64,000 nt of DNA from Branchipolynoe longqiensis (GCA_030323885.1 CM059193.1:75275040-75339039), one strand, 5' to 3'; positions 40,421-52,740 are shown, numbered from the stretch's first letter. Made by a program: numbers and translations. The notes: generated by a model not told the origin, from the letters alone.

Positions 40421-40846
40421 AGACATTTAATTATTACTGCTCGAATGATGCGTTAGACCATCAGCTTGATCTGAAGATGGATGTTTGCAGCATTACAAAC
40501 CCCCCCAGAAGTCAGTCAAGTTACAAGTGTTATTAATACATTATTGTTGCATAATATTAAAATTAGCTGGACTCATAGTCATGTAAGTGGTTGAATGGAT
40601 GTGGTGAAGCCATATATAGCCTGCATGTTGTTATGTTAGTAATTGTTAAAATAACAATATATTATTACACAGGTCAATTTTTGCATCGCCCTAAGAATTA
40701 CCACTGCAACCTATATCCAAAGATGTTGTTTTAGTATCCAAGTTAAAACGTATTTACGCCATTGAAACTGGTACCGAACTAGAAGATTAATGATTACTAA
40801 AACTGTTATCTACCCTAAGATGCTATATATCTATACATACATATAT

Positions 40847-41171
40847 CAGACATGAAAGACCTCCGCGGTTTCGCGGATTTCCGGGATTTATTATATTCAC
40901 CAATTAATGTTAAACAAAATTCCAAAAGATGGGATGTATATGACAACAGTTGGGTGGTTTCGAATTCCGGTCTTATATGACATTCGATGTAGTTAGAACA
41001 TAAAATGTAAGCAAAAAAGTGTTAGATATGGGCGATAATGCAAGCACAACAAGCCTAGTTGAAACCTGACTTCTGGTATTTTTCCGCGATTCCCTGACAA
41101 TGCTAAACCTATGGGAGAATATCCCCCCGCGCATTTCCGCTCTTTTTCCCGGAGACCACTTTCATCCCTGA
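40847..41171. mobile_element. MITE with CAGACATGAAAG ends
   Basis: Left CAGACATGAAAGACCTCCGC and right CCGGAGACCACTTTCATCCC; AAACCTATGGGAGAATATCC is shared with 4110 and 45640. Flanked by ATATAT on both sides. Confidence 0.72.
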
Positions 41172-41332
41172 TATATATAGTTGTCATAGCTACACGCTAT
41201 GTAATTGTGAATGTCCTCATAAGGATATGCTGATAATGCATCGGTGTAACTGCACTGTTATAAGTATATGCCATCGTTTAAATAATTGCAGTCAACCTTT
41301 ATTAATTTGGTTTTGTTTGTTCGTACATTAGT

Positions 41333-41545
41333 TGATTAAGCAGGGGAAATTTCAGTCACAGATCACTGGTCTACCTCATTACACTGCTCCTTGCCCTATC
41401 CTAATAATGCCGAGCATTTGGCTAGGAAGCGACAAGTATCAATTATTAAGTCATTGGTTTGACTCGAGCAGGATTCGAACTCACAATCCCATGATCTACC
41501 AACACAGGAGACGGACGCTCTAACTCATTTGGCCATCCCGTCTGG
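41333..41545 (-). mobile_element. SINE family 1, 3'-truncated copy
   Basis: Inverse head GGATTCGAACTCACAATCCC, GGAGACGGACGCTCTAACTC and CATTTGGCCATCCCGTC, with body GGCTAGGAAGCGACAAGTAT. Confidence 0.78.
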
Positions 41546-41789
41546 TTATCAATATATGCCATCAAGTGTTTCTAAATAGTGGCCCTGTCACTGGGCGAAC
41601 ACTAGGATCAAACCAATTCGGGTCATATACATATATACTGTCGAATTAAAATTCCTTTGTTCCCAACAATTCTGTCGGATTTGCAATGTTATCAGATAAC
41701 CTATTTCATGCATGCAAATAGAATTAAAGACCACAAAGAGAAGAAGGGAAATATCGAAATTGACCGCATGTACCAGCGTATGTTTGAAG

Positions 41790-41908
41790 CGACCACTCCC
41801 CTATATCGATCGCTTTATATTGGTCCTGCCCATAGCATTGTAACCTAAACCGACCACCTCCCTAAATGAACCACTTAAAGTCGATTGATTTAGAGAGGTT
41901 TTACTGTA
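41790..41908 (+). mobile_element. pogo/Tigger-like MITE, partial
   Basis: The interior starts at CGACCACTCCCCTATATCGA; the right end TTTAGAGAGGTTTTACTGTA is intact. The left end is missing. Confidence 0.7.
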
Positions 41909-42411
41909 TTCTCTTTAGCCACCTCTGGTTTTCTTCGCTAGCAGATGACTGTGCCATAAGAGCTATTGGTGTCGGTTTCTGCGATTTCTGGATAGGGACC
42001 AGAGAGTATTGTATCGAAGTATCTGCAGTTTTTCTACTTTACATTCCATCTCAATGGTTGAATCGCTCCAGTTCTGAATCAGATGCATAAAGTGAGCATG
42101 AGAATTACGCTCAATAAATGCTCAGGTATGATAGCGAAATTTCCGGGTTAAGCGGGGTCAGATTAATGAAGGTTGACTGTATTTGATGAAGAGATGTGTG
42201 TGGAGCCTGAACCCTCAGACATATGTCTGGTATGATAATGTAGAGATTGTACCGAACCGAGATAGATACTCCTTTCTGAGTCGATCCCTGCAGGGTAATT
42301 GAGAAGCAAATATATATACATATATAATATATATATATAATATATATATATTATATGTCTGTGGATGCAAAGAAACCATCTGTTTCTGAACACCCATATA
42401 TACATACATAT

Positions 42412-42649
42412 GAGACTGTCTCAAAAGGTGCTAAGCAATATGGGACACAACTTTGTCCATTGTAACGATCAACATAGTATCTGCTGATGCATTTGCTCAG
42501 GATAAACTGATTGGTTTTTTACATGGTGTTTCATAATCCCAATAGAATACATATTGATTTGAAGCAAATGTTCATGTAGCCGTTTCTGGACTGTTTTGTG
42601 TCAATCATTACAATGGACAAAAAAAAGAGTTATCACCTTTTGAGACAGG

Positions 42650-42652
<3 letters not shown>
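42412..42652 (+). mobile_element. MITE with GAGACTGTCTCAAAAGGTG ends, second copy
   Basis: Inverse orientation of the copy at 26808: GAGACTGTCTCAAAAGGTGC at the left and TATCACCTTTTGAGACAGGC at the right. Confidence 0.82.
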
Positions 42653-42684
<32 letters not shown>

Positions 42685-42813
42685 GTTTGGTTATCGAACA
42701 TATATTCATTGTATATGATGATCTGTATGTATAGCACATATATAAAAGATATACTGATAGTTTCACGGCAAATATTTGCCCATACAAATAAAGACACACA
42801 CACATACACCCAC

Positions 42814-42856
<43 letters not shown>

Positions 42857-43009
42857 AGTATATGTATATATATATATGCCACGTGTCAGCTTCTGAAAAC
42901 TAACATATTTGACTAGCGGATTGACGGCAGCTCCAGCTCAAATGTGGTAGTCATGGTTTCATTTTTGCATGGATGGCAGTTGTCAGTTTTTGCGTCTGGA
43001 ACATTCACG

Positions 43010-43240
43010 TATATAATATGTATATTATAGATATACATATATAATATACATATTATATATATATATAATATACATATTATATATATAATGTATATATTAT
43101 ATATATAATGTGCATACTATATATATTATACATATTATATATATATATATATATAATATACATATTATATATATATATATATATAATATACATAGTATAA
43201 CCATATAATGTATACAGATAATATACATATAATATAGACA
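43010..43240. repeat. (TA)-rich microsatellite with periodic CATATTATATATA
   Basis: An extended run of TATATAATATACATATTATA units. It can form multiple hairpins. No coding content. Confidence 0.8.
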
Positions 43241-43591
43241 AACGATGTGGAAGGAGTGGATTTATCTCGATTCGGCGCACTGTTCCGCTGCGTCCCATTG
43301 TTCTAATTGTTATTTACCCAAGATGCCTTGTGTTGTATCCATGCATCTCTGACAGTGACAGGTGTGCTAGTGCTCTATGCGCCTAAATATGCGCATGCGC
43401 ACAAAACCAACCCATAAGTAATGTAATGCTGATATTAAGCTATGTTTCATGACCTGCTGAAGTGATCCGCCGAAGTCTAGATTAGCAGAGAACATTTCTA
43501 AATACAAATAAACGGACTTTAATTGATAGGGCTTGGATCATTACTTATAAGACTGACAGTTTTGAAGAATTAACATTTTTCTAGTGAGAAT

Positions 43592-44083
43592 CCGGTGTCA
43601 CAGGTTCTGCGTCTGCCAGTTTCCGTGGTACGCATACACTCAAATGCATTGTCAATGCCCGTGAACAATCTTGATACAGAAAAAGTGAAATATCTCTAGA
43701 ACCACACGACCTAGAAACAAATCGCTTGGTACACATATAGAAAACATCTTTACCAACAACATTATATTAAATGTATACGGTTAGGGTTCTTGATTTCTAT
43801 TAATTTTGAATAAAACTAATGTTTTGCACTGTGCCTACCGTCAAACTCAAGGCATTTTCAATGGTCATGAGCAATCTTCATACAGAAAATACAGAAAAAG
43901 TGAAATATCTCTAAAACCACACCACCTAGAAACAAATCGCTTGGTACACATATAGAAAATATTTTTACCAAAAACATTATATTAAATTGATAAGGTTACT
44001 GCCGATGCTGTTCAATTTTGATGCATGTGCAGAAGCGATGTGTACCGCGGAAACTGGCGAACGCCGGAAACTGTGACACCGGG
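43592..44083. mobile_element. MITE with CCGGTGTCACAG ends
   Basis: Left CCGGTGTCACAGGTTCTGCG and right CGGAAACTGTGACACCGGG are inverse, with CCAGTTTCCGTGGTAC against TACCGCGGAAACTGG inside. A roughly 185-base block (AAGTGAAATATCTCTAGAAC, AACAAATCGCTTGGTACACA) is tandemly duplicated. Inverse copies of that block occur at 56430-56830. Confidence 0.78.
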
Positions 44084-44598
44084 CACCTTTTTGGACGTAC
44101 TCATTAACTGCTCATGTATTGATTAAATTGGAAGTCAATTTTCGTGTATATAATGATATAATATGTGTTAGCTCGCTATGGCAATTTGTAGGGTTAGTCG
44201 TGTGTAGGAACCCATCAGAGGAACAGTATTCCTGTGAATAAACACGCCTTGTAAATAGCTCCCTGTATGGTGATTAGAGACAATACGTCGCTTACAACTT
44301 CCTCAATAAACTCCCCCCGCCCCACACCAATTTAATACATTTATTATTTTTAAAGAAAGAAAGATTAACTTAAGAAAAGCACACTAATAAAACAGGGTAT
44401 GTGTGGATCACTATTGGGTGGGCAGATACAGAGGTAGACGCAGCACTGGGGTCGGTATAGTTGAGGTGTTTAACGAATAAGTGTTGAAGAAAAATGACTA
44501 CATCAAGCACGGTTTCCCCAGTAGTGATAAACAACCCCTGAGCAACTACGGAGGAATTGTGGTCATGGCAACCTTTTTGTGGTTGTCAAAAATCAGAC

Positions 44599-45122
44599 TA
44601 CAGTATAACCCCGTTAAACCAAACTTGAAGGGACCCTATAAATCTGTTTGGATTAACCAATCATTGATGTAACCAAGCTTTGGCTTTGACTTTGACTTGG
44701 TTTTGGGAAAAACGTGGGCGCATTATGATTGTAAGTATATACAATGTATGTGGAAACTTTGATTATTGTTTTTTTTATGTATATACAGTATAAGTCCATT
44801 AAACCAAGCTCGGTTAAACCAAACAATCGGTTAATCCAAACTTGTTTCTGCGGCCCGGCAAAATACTACCATTTATCATATAAAAAAGTTGGTGGGGTCT
44901 CAAATGACTTTATAACCACATGAAAGTTTGGTTTAACTGTACCGGAAGTCACTGGGTGTCTGACAATTTTGTTTGGATTAACCGATAATTTGGATTAACC
45001 AACTTCGGTTTAACCAGCTTTGTTATATGATAAATGGTAGTAGTTTGCCTGGCCGCCAACAACAGTTAGGATTAACCGATCGTTTGGTTCAACCAAGCTT
45101 GGTTTAATGGTGTGATACTGTA
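44599..45122 (+). mobile_element. TACAGTATAA-type MITE plus partial copy
   Basis: The full element at 44784-45122 has ends TACAGTATAAGTCCATTAAA and inverse TTTAATGGTGTGATACTGTA. The interior carries repeated GGTTAAACCAAAC / GGATTAACCGAT motifs. A second left end (TACAGTATAACCCCGTTAAA) sits at 44599. It resembles the Tigger/pogo ends but is a distinct family. Confidence 0.75.
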
Positions 45123-45429
45123 TTGTTTTCAGTGTAATGCATTTATTTATATGTACCTTACTGTGCGGTATATATATATATATGTATATATATGTGTGTG
45201 CGTGTATGGGCGGGAAGAGTTGAAAGATTATTTGGGCAAGGCCACTTCCGATTATTTTAAGCGATAATGTGACTAACAATAGATGTAATACACACCAACA
45301 TATAGCAAACATATATATATATATAATAGTTTCCAGCGGTTCAGTGAGAGAATGCTGAGGCGCTGGGGGCAGGTGGCCCCACGGAACAGGTCATAAGGAG
45401 CGAGTAGATGAGCTGGTGAGTAGGCGATT

Positions 45430-45702
45430 CTTCAATCCTGCAGCACCATCAGCGTATACTAATATGTGGTGCAGACTCCGCAGCACTATCAGCGTATACT
45501 ACTAATAAATGCTCCAAACGCTGCAGCACTATCAGCGTACACTACTAATACATGCTTCAAACGGTGCAGCACTATCAGCGTATACCAATATATATGAAAC
45601 CCGACTTCCAGGAATTGTCCGCGATCCCCTGACAATGCTAAACCTATGGGAGAATATCAGCATTTCCGCTTTTTATCCCAGAGACCACTTTCATCCCTGA
45701 GT
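45430..45702. repeat. short tandem CTGCAGCACTATCAGCGTAT units plus MITE right end
   Basis: About four copies of a 45-50-base unit (CTGCAGCACTATCAGCGTAT followed by ACTACTAATA) run into the right end of a MITE with CCCAGAGACCACTTTCATCC, ending near 45702. A single such unit is present in the related element at 3933-4213. Confidence 0.7.
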
Positions 45703-46199
45703 CTGATGCCCACGTGATGTGGTGGGCCTATCCAATGGCTCAGACCGGGTGGTGGCACTATCCCTACCCTTTCCAAACTAGACTCCAATGGTGCTACTTG
45801 GTAAATATATTGAATGGTAATTGATGTGACCAATGATGGTGTTTATTCACCATATTTATTGGACGGCCCCTGTATAGTTTGTATGCATGCCTATGTTATA
45901 CCGATACCGTGTAAAGTCCTCTGTATAACTGTAAAGCCATGTCTGTATAACGTAGCTTAACTACTTAACCCCATTATTTTGGTACTCATGGTTGAGGACC
46001 TATTTAACTTAAATGTGGTTATGTGTTACTATGATGTTACTGACCAACAATGTTGACTTGTACTAATAGTACATGGAACGCATCTTATGTGTATATACTC
46101 ACTTTGAATCAATAAAGGAAAAACTATGACTTTTTTGAAAGGCTGATTATGTGGGTTATTTTTTGTTTGTTTGTTCAAGTATTTTTATTCCTCTGAATA
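45703..46199. other. intergenic segment, AATAAA present
   Basis: Contains CAATAAAGG near 46110 after a short T-rich stretch, so it could be the 3' end of a retroelement or transcript. No coding frame supported. Confidence 0.3.
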
Positions 46200-46560
46200 A
46201 CATGTTGTCAGTGCTAATGCACTGGTCTTCCAGCCCTAATCACAATTGCCTTTACACAGTAAACAAATCTACAACACTATACAGATAGACAATTACAGGT
46301 AACTAAGCAAAACATCGGTACATGAATGATAGGTAAAGAACAAGATAAGCGAAAAGAAACATAAGCGGGGAGGTAGCTATGTTAAACTAGTATGGTAGGC
46401 GTTAGTAGGGGGTGGGGCATAACTGACTATCTTTCTATTAGTAACATACTCTTTGAAAGGGTGATGGGGGGATGTAGGGTGGGCCTTTGTGATAGAAGTT
46501 GTGTTCATGGTAATCTCAGGTGGGGCCTATTGAGTTAGTAAGTAGGTTAATATTGAATAA
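46200..46560 (-). repeat. dispersed repeat C, - copy
   Basis: Inverse orientation of the repeat at 5385. CACTGGTCTTCCAGCCCTAA is at the left and GTTAGTAAGTAGGTTAATAT at the right; flanked by ATTCCTCTGAATAAC, words also seen inverted at 6272. Confidence 0.6.
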
Positions 46561-46945
46561 TCATGTACCTCAGTAGGATCCAATTAGAATCATTTCCAGG
46601 CTCATTCCATTGTAGGTGGGTTTTTTGGTCAAGTTGGCCACTACTGGTTGAGTTTACAGTGTTTGTGTGTGGGGGGAATTTGTCTAGCTGTAAAGCCCTA
46701 TAAATAAAGACATAAGCAGAGGACTAGTGTGATGGTAAGCCCTCATTTATTTTCTCAGGTTATGGCCGAGAAAAAAGCCCTATCGTACATCATATGAAGC
46801 TAAAAACTTTGAGGCGAATGGCAAGTGACGGTGACGGTGGCGCCGGAAGTGATGGTGGCGCCAATAGTCCCGCACCAAATCGTATAGTATTAGTGTAGAG
46901 GAGATAATAAATAATAAAAACATGCAGCGCCGCCAATTTATATAT

Positions 46946-47184
46946 GAAGAGTTCAGGCGCAAAACCATGTAAACACCAAACCAAAAATGGAGATCAACAT
47001 TGGAAGCAAACCTACAAAAAGATTATTTTTTGTATATTCCTACTTTTTTTGTTCATTGCTCCATAACCATATATGATCATATGAAAAGTGGAATTAGTGA
47101 GAATTTAATTTATTTTCAGGTAAATCTTTTATTTAAATTACTTTTTGGGATTGGCGTTTACGTGGTCTTGCGCCTGAACTCTTC
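46946..47184. mobile_element. MITE family E-like (GAAGAGTTCAGGCGC ends)
   Basis: The clear inverted ends are GAAGAGTTCAGGCGCAAAAC and TCTTGCGCCTGAACTCTTC, with AAACACCAA against TTGGCGTTTAC inside; flanked by TATATA. Confidence 0.78.
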
Positions 47185-47245
47185 ATATATATGATTCTTA
47201 TATTCGACATAACTGTATGCATCACTCCTTTTATTTACTTTTAAA

Positions 47246-47400
47246 GCCGCATAGGTCGATAAGAGCATCAACTTTTCAAAAGCAAAACACTTATTTAGTG
47301 TTGGACCTAAATATCAAACTTAGATAGTACTGCAGTTAGTGTGCATTTCTTGCTGGATAGAAGGGAACACCGAGTCAATTTAATATAACATGTTACTGTT
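47246..47400 (-). mobile_element. TTAA-type MITE (family A), partial
   Basis: It begins TTTTAAAGCCGCATAGGTCGAT and stops at AACATGTTACTG, where a SINE begins at about 47402. Confidence 0.65.
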
Positions 47401-47401
47401 T

Positions 47402-47668
47402 ATGGCAGAGTGTTCTCTATGGCAGAGTGGTTAGAGTGTCTGACTTTTTTTCTAGGTCAGACTCCTAATCTGAAGTTCAGTGGTTCGATTCCCCATCCCC
47501 CAGCCCCTACTTCTGCCAATTTGGATTTCCACCGTTGTGTATAACTTACAGCGTTATCAAAGGCCGGTTTCTCTCATACCATGTCTATGTGGGGTGGGAG
47601 GTTAAAAATTCCTTGGGTCGGTAAAAGTGTAAGCTGGGGCTTTCTATCGACAAACTGTCTAATGGGGC
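47402..47668 (+). mobile_element. SINE family 2, near-complete copy
   Basis: Head CTATGGCAGAGTGGTTAGAG, then AGTGGTTCGATTCCCCATCC, CCGTTGTGTATAACTTACAG and AAATTCCTTGGGTCGGTAAA. Confidence 0.8.
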
Positions 47669-47999
47669 GTAATCTATTAATCAACTGGGGTCACCCGAGC
47701 CACTTATTGGCGCATGCGCACATCCTACAAACTCGGGTCGAATAATCGAATACGCTTCTCCTCGCTCGGGTGGACAGTTCTTTTTTTTTTTTTAATAACC
47801 GATGAAACTACAGCAAAATAGGATTTAAAGTATTTTATGATGGCCTAGTTTAGCTATATTTCCATTTCATTAATCTAAGTTATTCTTGAAAAAAACCATA
47901 TATGACCATATATGACCGAAGGCGAAGGGAGCAAACACTGAACAGAAAACCATGTCACTGTGGCAGCATTAAGGGCGGTTGATGTAAGGGTTTATATCT

Positions 48000-49160
48000 G
48001 GAAGAGGTACACATGAAGGGATTTTCAATATGAGAATGATTTGTGAACGTTATTGCGAAATGAACCAGGATGTGTATGCCTGCTTTATTGACTATGAGAA
48101 GGCCTTCGACCGAGTCAATCATGAACTGTTAATCAAATGTTTACAAGATATTGGTGTCAATGGCAAAGACATTAAACAAATTGTGAACTTATACTGGACA
48201 CAACATCCATTTATACAAATGGAGCAGGGCCTATCGGATGAAGTTATGATTAAACGAGGAGTTTGACAGGGGTGTGTATTGTCACCATGTCTATTTAACC
48301 TGTACACAGAGATGATTTTCAGACACATTGAAGATTGCAAGGGAGTGACAATAGGTGGCATGAACATCAACAATCTTAGATATGCCGATGACAGTGTAAT
48401 ACTAGCAGACAGTGAGAAAAACCTACAAGATATAGTGAATAGAATCAATAAAGCTGGAATACTATTCAACATGAAGATGAATGCCAGGAAGACCAAAACA
48501 ATGGTTATAAGTAAAAAGACAGATAAACCAAATATCAATATAACCGTAGATGGCACAAACATAGAACAAGTATCCGAATTCATATATCTCGGACAAAAGA
48601 TTACAAATGATGGGAGATGTGAGGAAGAAATTAAAAGAAGGATAACAATAGCCCAAACAACATTCTCCAGAATGTATAGAGTGTTAACATCAAGTAAGAT
48701 ATTAATACAAACAAGGAAGCGTATTCTTCAGTGTTATGTGTGGTCTACTCTAATGTATGGGGCTGAGACATGGGCAATCTCTAAGAAAATGTACAAACGT
48801 TTAGCAGCATTTGAGATGTGGACTTATCGAAGGATGATGAAAATATCATGGACAAAGAAGATCACCAACAAAGAAGTTCTTAGAAAAATTAAAACTAAGA
48901 AAAGCTTGTTTGCCACTATACAGACAAAGAAACTTATTTATTTTGGCCACATCATTCGTCAGAGTTCAATATACCGTACATTGTTGGAAGGGAAGGTGAA
49001 TGGCAGCAGAGGGAGAGGGAGACCAAGAACATCATGGTTTACAAATATTTCACAGTGGACAGGCTTGAATTATTCACAGTCTATCAGAACAGCACACCAT
49101 CGGGACAAGTGGAGAACCATTGCATCCAACCCTCAACTGGAGGACGCAACTATTGATTGA
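48000..49160 (+). pseudogene. non-LTR retrotransposon (LINE) reverse transcriptase, 5'-truncated, one stop
   Basis: The open frame runs from about 48000 with a TGA at 48264-48266 and continues in the same frame to 49158. Motifs seen are FIDYEKAFDRVNH (RT block A), QGCVLSPCLFN, the catalytic YADDSVIL, then MYGAETWAISK and GRGRPRTSW near the C-terminus. All are typical of LINE reverse transcriptases of the I/Jockey/CR1 range; I cannot fix the clade. The endonuclease and ORF1 are absent, so the copy is 5'-truncated. The stop codon is followed at once by ATTG/TGAT tetranucleotide repeats, a usual LINE 3' tail. Confidence 0.88.
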
Positions 49161-49179
49161 TTGATTGATGTATGGAACT

Positions 49180-49420
49180 CCCAACATCTCCCGACCAGCC
49201 ACTGCAGGGACAAATAGTTTTGCGCCTGTCTGGACATGTTCTTGCCAGTGTGAAACCTCTATTTGCTCCCTGAGAGAGTGCCGCTGGTAACTTGCAAAAG
49301 CCAGCAGCACTTCAACACTTTTGCAGGCAGCTTTCATGAAATGGTGGAGAGCGGCAGTCAAGCAATGAAAGCAGCCTTTGTTGCATCGCGACCGACAGCA
49401 TGATGATGATGATGATGATG
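49180..49420. repeat. dispersed repeat ending in (GAT)n
   Basis: The 3' part (GCGGCAGTCAAGCAATGAAA, GCGACCGACAGC, (ATG)n) recurs at 35830-35910. It directly follows the LINE tail and is of unknown type. Confidence 0.5.
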
Positions 49421-49529
49421 ATGTTGGATCTCAGGAAAAATAGGACTGAGTGGATGGCGGGGTGAATACAGAGCAGCTTTTCGTCTTCAACCCAGCCATC
49501 TTCCCACACATACACACAACTATTTCACC

Positions 49530-49855
49530 GGGTGCAGTGCCCGAATCGGTAGATCATGGGTCGTGCGTGCGGAACAGCGGGACTTTGCTTCCCAGTCGAG
49601 TCAAACCGATGACTTATAAAAATTGGTACTTGTTGCTTCCCAGCCTGGTGCTCAGCATTAATAGGATAAGGCAAGGACTGGTTAGCTTGGTGTCAGGATA
49701 ATGTGACTGAGTGGGATATTGGGTCATGGTGCTGGTGGAATTATTTCCCACCGGTCCAGCACTATGAAGTCGCACTGAACGTGCACTGTCATGAGTCGGT
49801 GCCCATCCTAATATGACCTGAGATGTTTCCAGGATGTAAAACTCCAACAACCAAT
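49530..49855 (+). mobile_element. SINE family 1, full copy
   Basis: GGTGCAGTGCCCGAATCGGT head, GTGACTGAGTGGGATATTGG body, TTTCCAGGATGTAAAACTCC tail. Confidence 0.8.
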
Positions 49856-50047
49856 CTGATCAGGATCGATAGGATAGCTGTCAAATCACAAGGTGGGTGA
49901 TTTCGGATGAAATAGAGCGGATGGTGGATAGTGTTCAACTACGGCACCCCGAGCCATATTGACCCTGCTAGCAGCAGACCCAGCAGATGGCCAGGATGCT
50001 CGGCGGCGCCTCCGCTACCCAACATAATTCTGTGGAATTATGGACCG

Positions 50048-50297
50048 GAAGAGCTCTTTTCCAAAAGGTGATAAGCGCCGATCCAAAAAATTAGCTTGCA
50101 CTGCCAATGCCATTTTCGTCACTTGGAAAAGAGCTGTTGATATATGTATATATATATATGAAGAGCTCTTTATATATATGAAGAGCTCTTTATATATATG
50201 AAGAGCTCTTTTCCAACGCACGAGGTACAAGCTTGACATCGGAATTGCAAGGTAATTTTTTGGATTGGCCCTTATTGCGTTTTGGAAAAGAGCTCTT
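50048..50297. mobile_element. MITE family E with repeated internal ends
   Basis: Ends GAAGAGCTCTTTTCCAAAAG and TTTTGGAAAAGAGCTCTT. The centre has three tandem TATATATATGAAGAGCTCTT units. Confidence 0.75.
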
Positions 50298-50796
50298 AAT
50301 ATAACTACGCCCCATCAATGGAAGTGTGCCAAACACTCCATGCTTAAATTAGATTCACAAAATGAATGAAAACAAACCGAAGCTTTACAACATATATACT
50401 AATAATGCATCATTTTTATATATATCCACAAAGTACTGGTTTTGAGTTTCTCACCGAGTGAGTTGTTGTTTGTTTGTGGGGAGTTTTCAGTCGCATTGGT
50501 GCGCTGAAGGCTGCAAATCTGCAGAACTGAATGGGTACCGCTGAAAGCAGTCCCATGTGGTCAGGAGTTGGCTTCCGATGGGTAGTGATCAGAGGATTTG
50601 GGGGGTATGGGGGCGGGGGAGGAAGGAAAAAGGCAGCCTCAGGAGCCCAACCACAGTCCTCTGAGAGGGCCGGGGGAGGCTGGGTGGTTGGTGTAGTTTT
50701 ACGCCCCAGTAAGACCCTAGGCCATACCAGGACATGCAGCGACTTGTGACAGCGCGTGACAACAAGGTGTATGATATTCCTTAAATACCTAATTAA

Positions 50797-51110
50797 AATT
50801 ACATCGTCTGATGAAAACTTGAATTGTGAAAGCCAAGCCAATTATCTAGATTTGTTTATACAATCTAATTTAGATACTGCAGCATTTATAAAATATTGGT
50901 CCACGACATAGAAGGGAATACTGTGGCGATTTAATAGAACTTGTTTCTAAAGATGCCTATGGTGTCAGTGTCTTGGTGTGCTTCCCAAAATTGATTTTGC
51001 ATGGTTGCACTTCAAATAAGTCAAGAGTTAGTCATTTAAAATAAAAGTTACTTCAAATATATTTATCTCGGACAAATTACAGAAACTAAAAACAATTGGA
51101 CTATGCAACT
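50797..51110 (-). mobile_element. TTAA-flanked MITE (family A), internally deleted copy
   Basis: TTAA at 50793-50796 and 51111-51114; ends AATTACATCGTCTGATG and AATTGGACTATGCAACT. Slightly shorter than other copies. Confidence 0.75.
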
Positions 51111-51117
51111 TTAAAAA

Positions 51118-51420
51118 TGAAAGTTAGTTTTATTTAATTACGCCTCTAGAGCCATTGATTTTTATCATCAGCTATTGGATGTCAAACATATGGTCATCCT
51201 GACATATTTTCTTGGAGGAAACCCACCACCGCCACATAGGCTACTCTTTCCGATAAGCAGCAAGGGGTCTTTCCTACAGACAAGACAACACATACCACAG
51301 CCTTTGATGAACCAGTTGTGGACCACTGGTTGGACCAGAAAATAACCCAAACTGCAAATGAGTCCACTGATTAGGATCGATAGGATGACCCACACCTTCG
51401 CATGGAACTTTAACGTACAT
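51118..51420 (-). mobile_element. dispersed repeat B, near-complete copy
   Basis: Inverse orientation: TTTTATTTAATTACGCCTCT, CAGCTATTGGATGTCAAACA and GATAAGCAGCAAGGGGTCTT through to the GGTGTGGGTCAT-type start. Confidence 0.78.
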
Positions 51421-51429
51421 TCAGCTGGT

Positions 51430-51575
51430 GATGGCCGAATGAGATGAGCATCCGTACCTCGTTCTTGTAGATCGTGGGATCATGGGTTCGAACCCTAATT
51501 GAGTCAAACCAATGACTTAACAATTTATACTTGTCGCTTCCTAGCCAGGAGCTCGGCATTATTAAGATATGACAA
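51430..51575 (+). mobile_element. SINE family 1, 5' fragment
   Basis: GATGGCCGAATGAGATGAGC head, GGGTTCGAACCCTAATTGAG and GCTTCCTAGCCAGGAGCTCG; then lost. Confidence 0.72.
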
Positions 51576-51630
51576 GGAGCAGTGGAATGAGGAAAACCAA
51601 TCGTCCACAATTGAAATTTCCCCTGCTTAA

Positions 51631-51977
51631 AGTTGCATAGTCTGATGGTTTTGAGTTTCTCTCATTTTCGGAGATAAACATATTAGGTTTTTCATTATAA
51701 TCTACCTTACTTTAGTTTGAAGTAACATTTATTTTAAATCACAAACTTTTGAGATATTTGAAATGGAAACATGTTAAATTAATTTTGGCATGCTTTCCAA
51801 ACCTCTATCACCATAGGCTTCTGCAGTACCAGCTTCTATTAATTGACTCAGTAGTCCCTTGTATGTCCCGGTAAATGTTTAATAAATCCATCAGTATCTA
51901 AGGTAGATATATAGAATCAAAATCTAGATAATTGTTTCGGTTTTGAAAATTTTATGTTTTCATCGAACTATGCAGAT
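51631..51977 (+). mobile_element. TTAA-flanked MITE (family A), full copy
   Basis: TTAA at 51627-51630 and 51978-51981; ends AGTTGCATAGTCTGATGG and CATCGAACTATGCAGAT. Confidence 0.8.
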
Positions 51978-52324
51978 TTAATCAACTAATGAACACACAC
52001 AAAAAGAGAAAAGCCAAAACATTAACGAATCTATTATTGACTAAACATTGTTAAAAAACACACAATTTGTCTATACTCAGAAACCACTGGTCTTGATCAT
52101 AGCTAGGAGCCGGAGGAAGGAATATATTATATTCCACAGCTGTTCCTGAATGACATCAGATTTGTCTGAGTGTTTTTCCCCAGTAGTCAACCAGGATACT
52201 CTTACCCCACCTGCGTAATAACAGCGGAACTAATACTATAGTCGCGTATATTCCAGTGCTGCCACCTGGTGAAGTAGATACGTACTAAGGCTATCTTGAA
52301 ATGTGATGCTCTGCATTTTCCTTT

Positions 52325-52740
52325 CTTCTAGAAGCGTTGCTTTGTGGAATTAACTTAAGGGATGTACTACACCGGTCAATTTCAGCAGTTATTATTCAGA
52401 TTAGCTTTACACAGAGAACATCCCTCCTCCAAGACATGCAGAACTGGAAATGGTATATACCCGCTCTGAAGCAAATGCTTTATTTAGTCCACGGGCTGTT
52501 TCATCAGAACTTGGCTACATGCGAATTGCAATCATTTTTAGTCCCAGGAAATGTCGACGACCAAGACCAGGCGGGACTCGCACTCAAGTTCAGGCCAAAC
52601 CAGGTCAAGGGCAAGGTCAAGTCCGACCGTCGTCAGGGTAACCAGTAGCTTTGTGGGTTTAAACTGCCGAAAGCGGGACCCAATCAACTGTGTTAGTTCT
52701 TAAGTCAACAAGTGACATAAATAAAGCTTGAGAACAACAA
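52325..52740 (+). other. unidentified segment with overlapping short ORFs and AATAAA
   Basis: Two overlapping frames (52337-52648 and 52450-52641) are followed by ATAAATAAAGCTTGAG at about 52718. One frame holds SPRKCRRPRPGGTR, a basic stretch. No family recognised; it may be a decayed retroelement 3' end rather than a gene. Confidence 0.2.

Noticed and set aside
42598..42903. Tyr/Ile-rich ORFs in TA tracts (also 43077-43298, 62047-62564)
   Set aside because: Translation of TATATA microsatellites; no start context or conserved motif.
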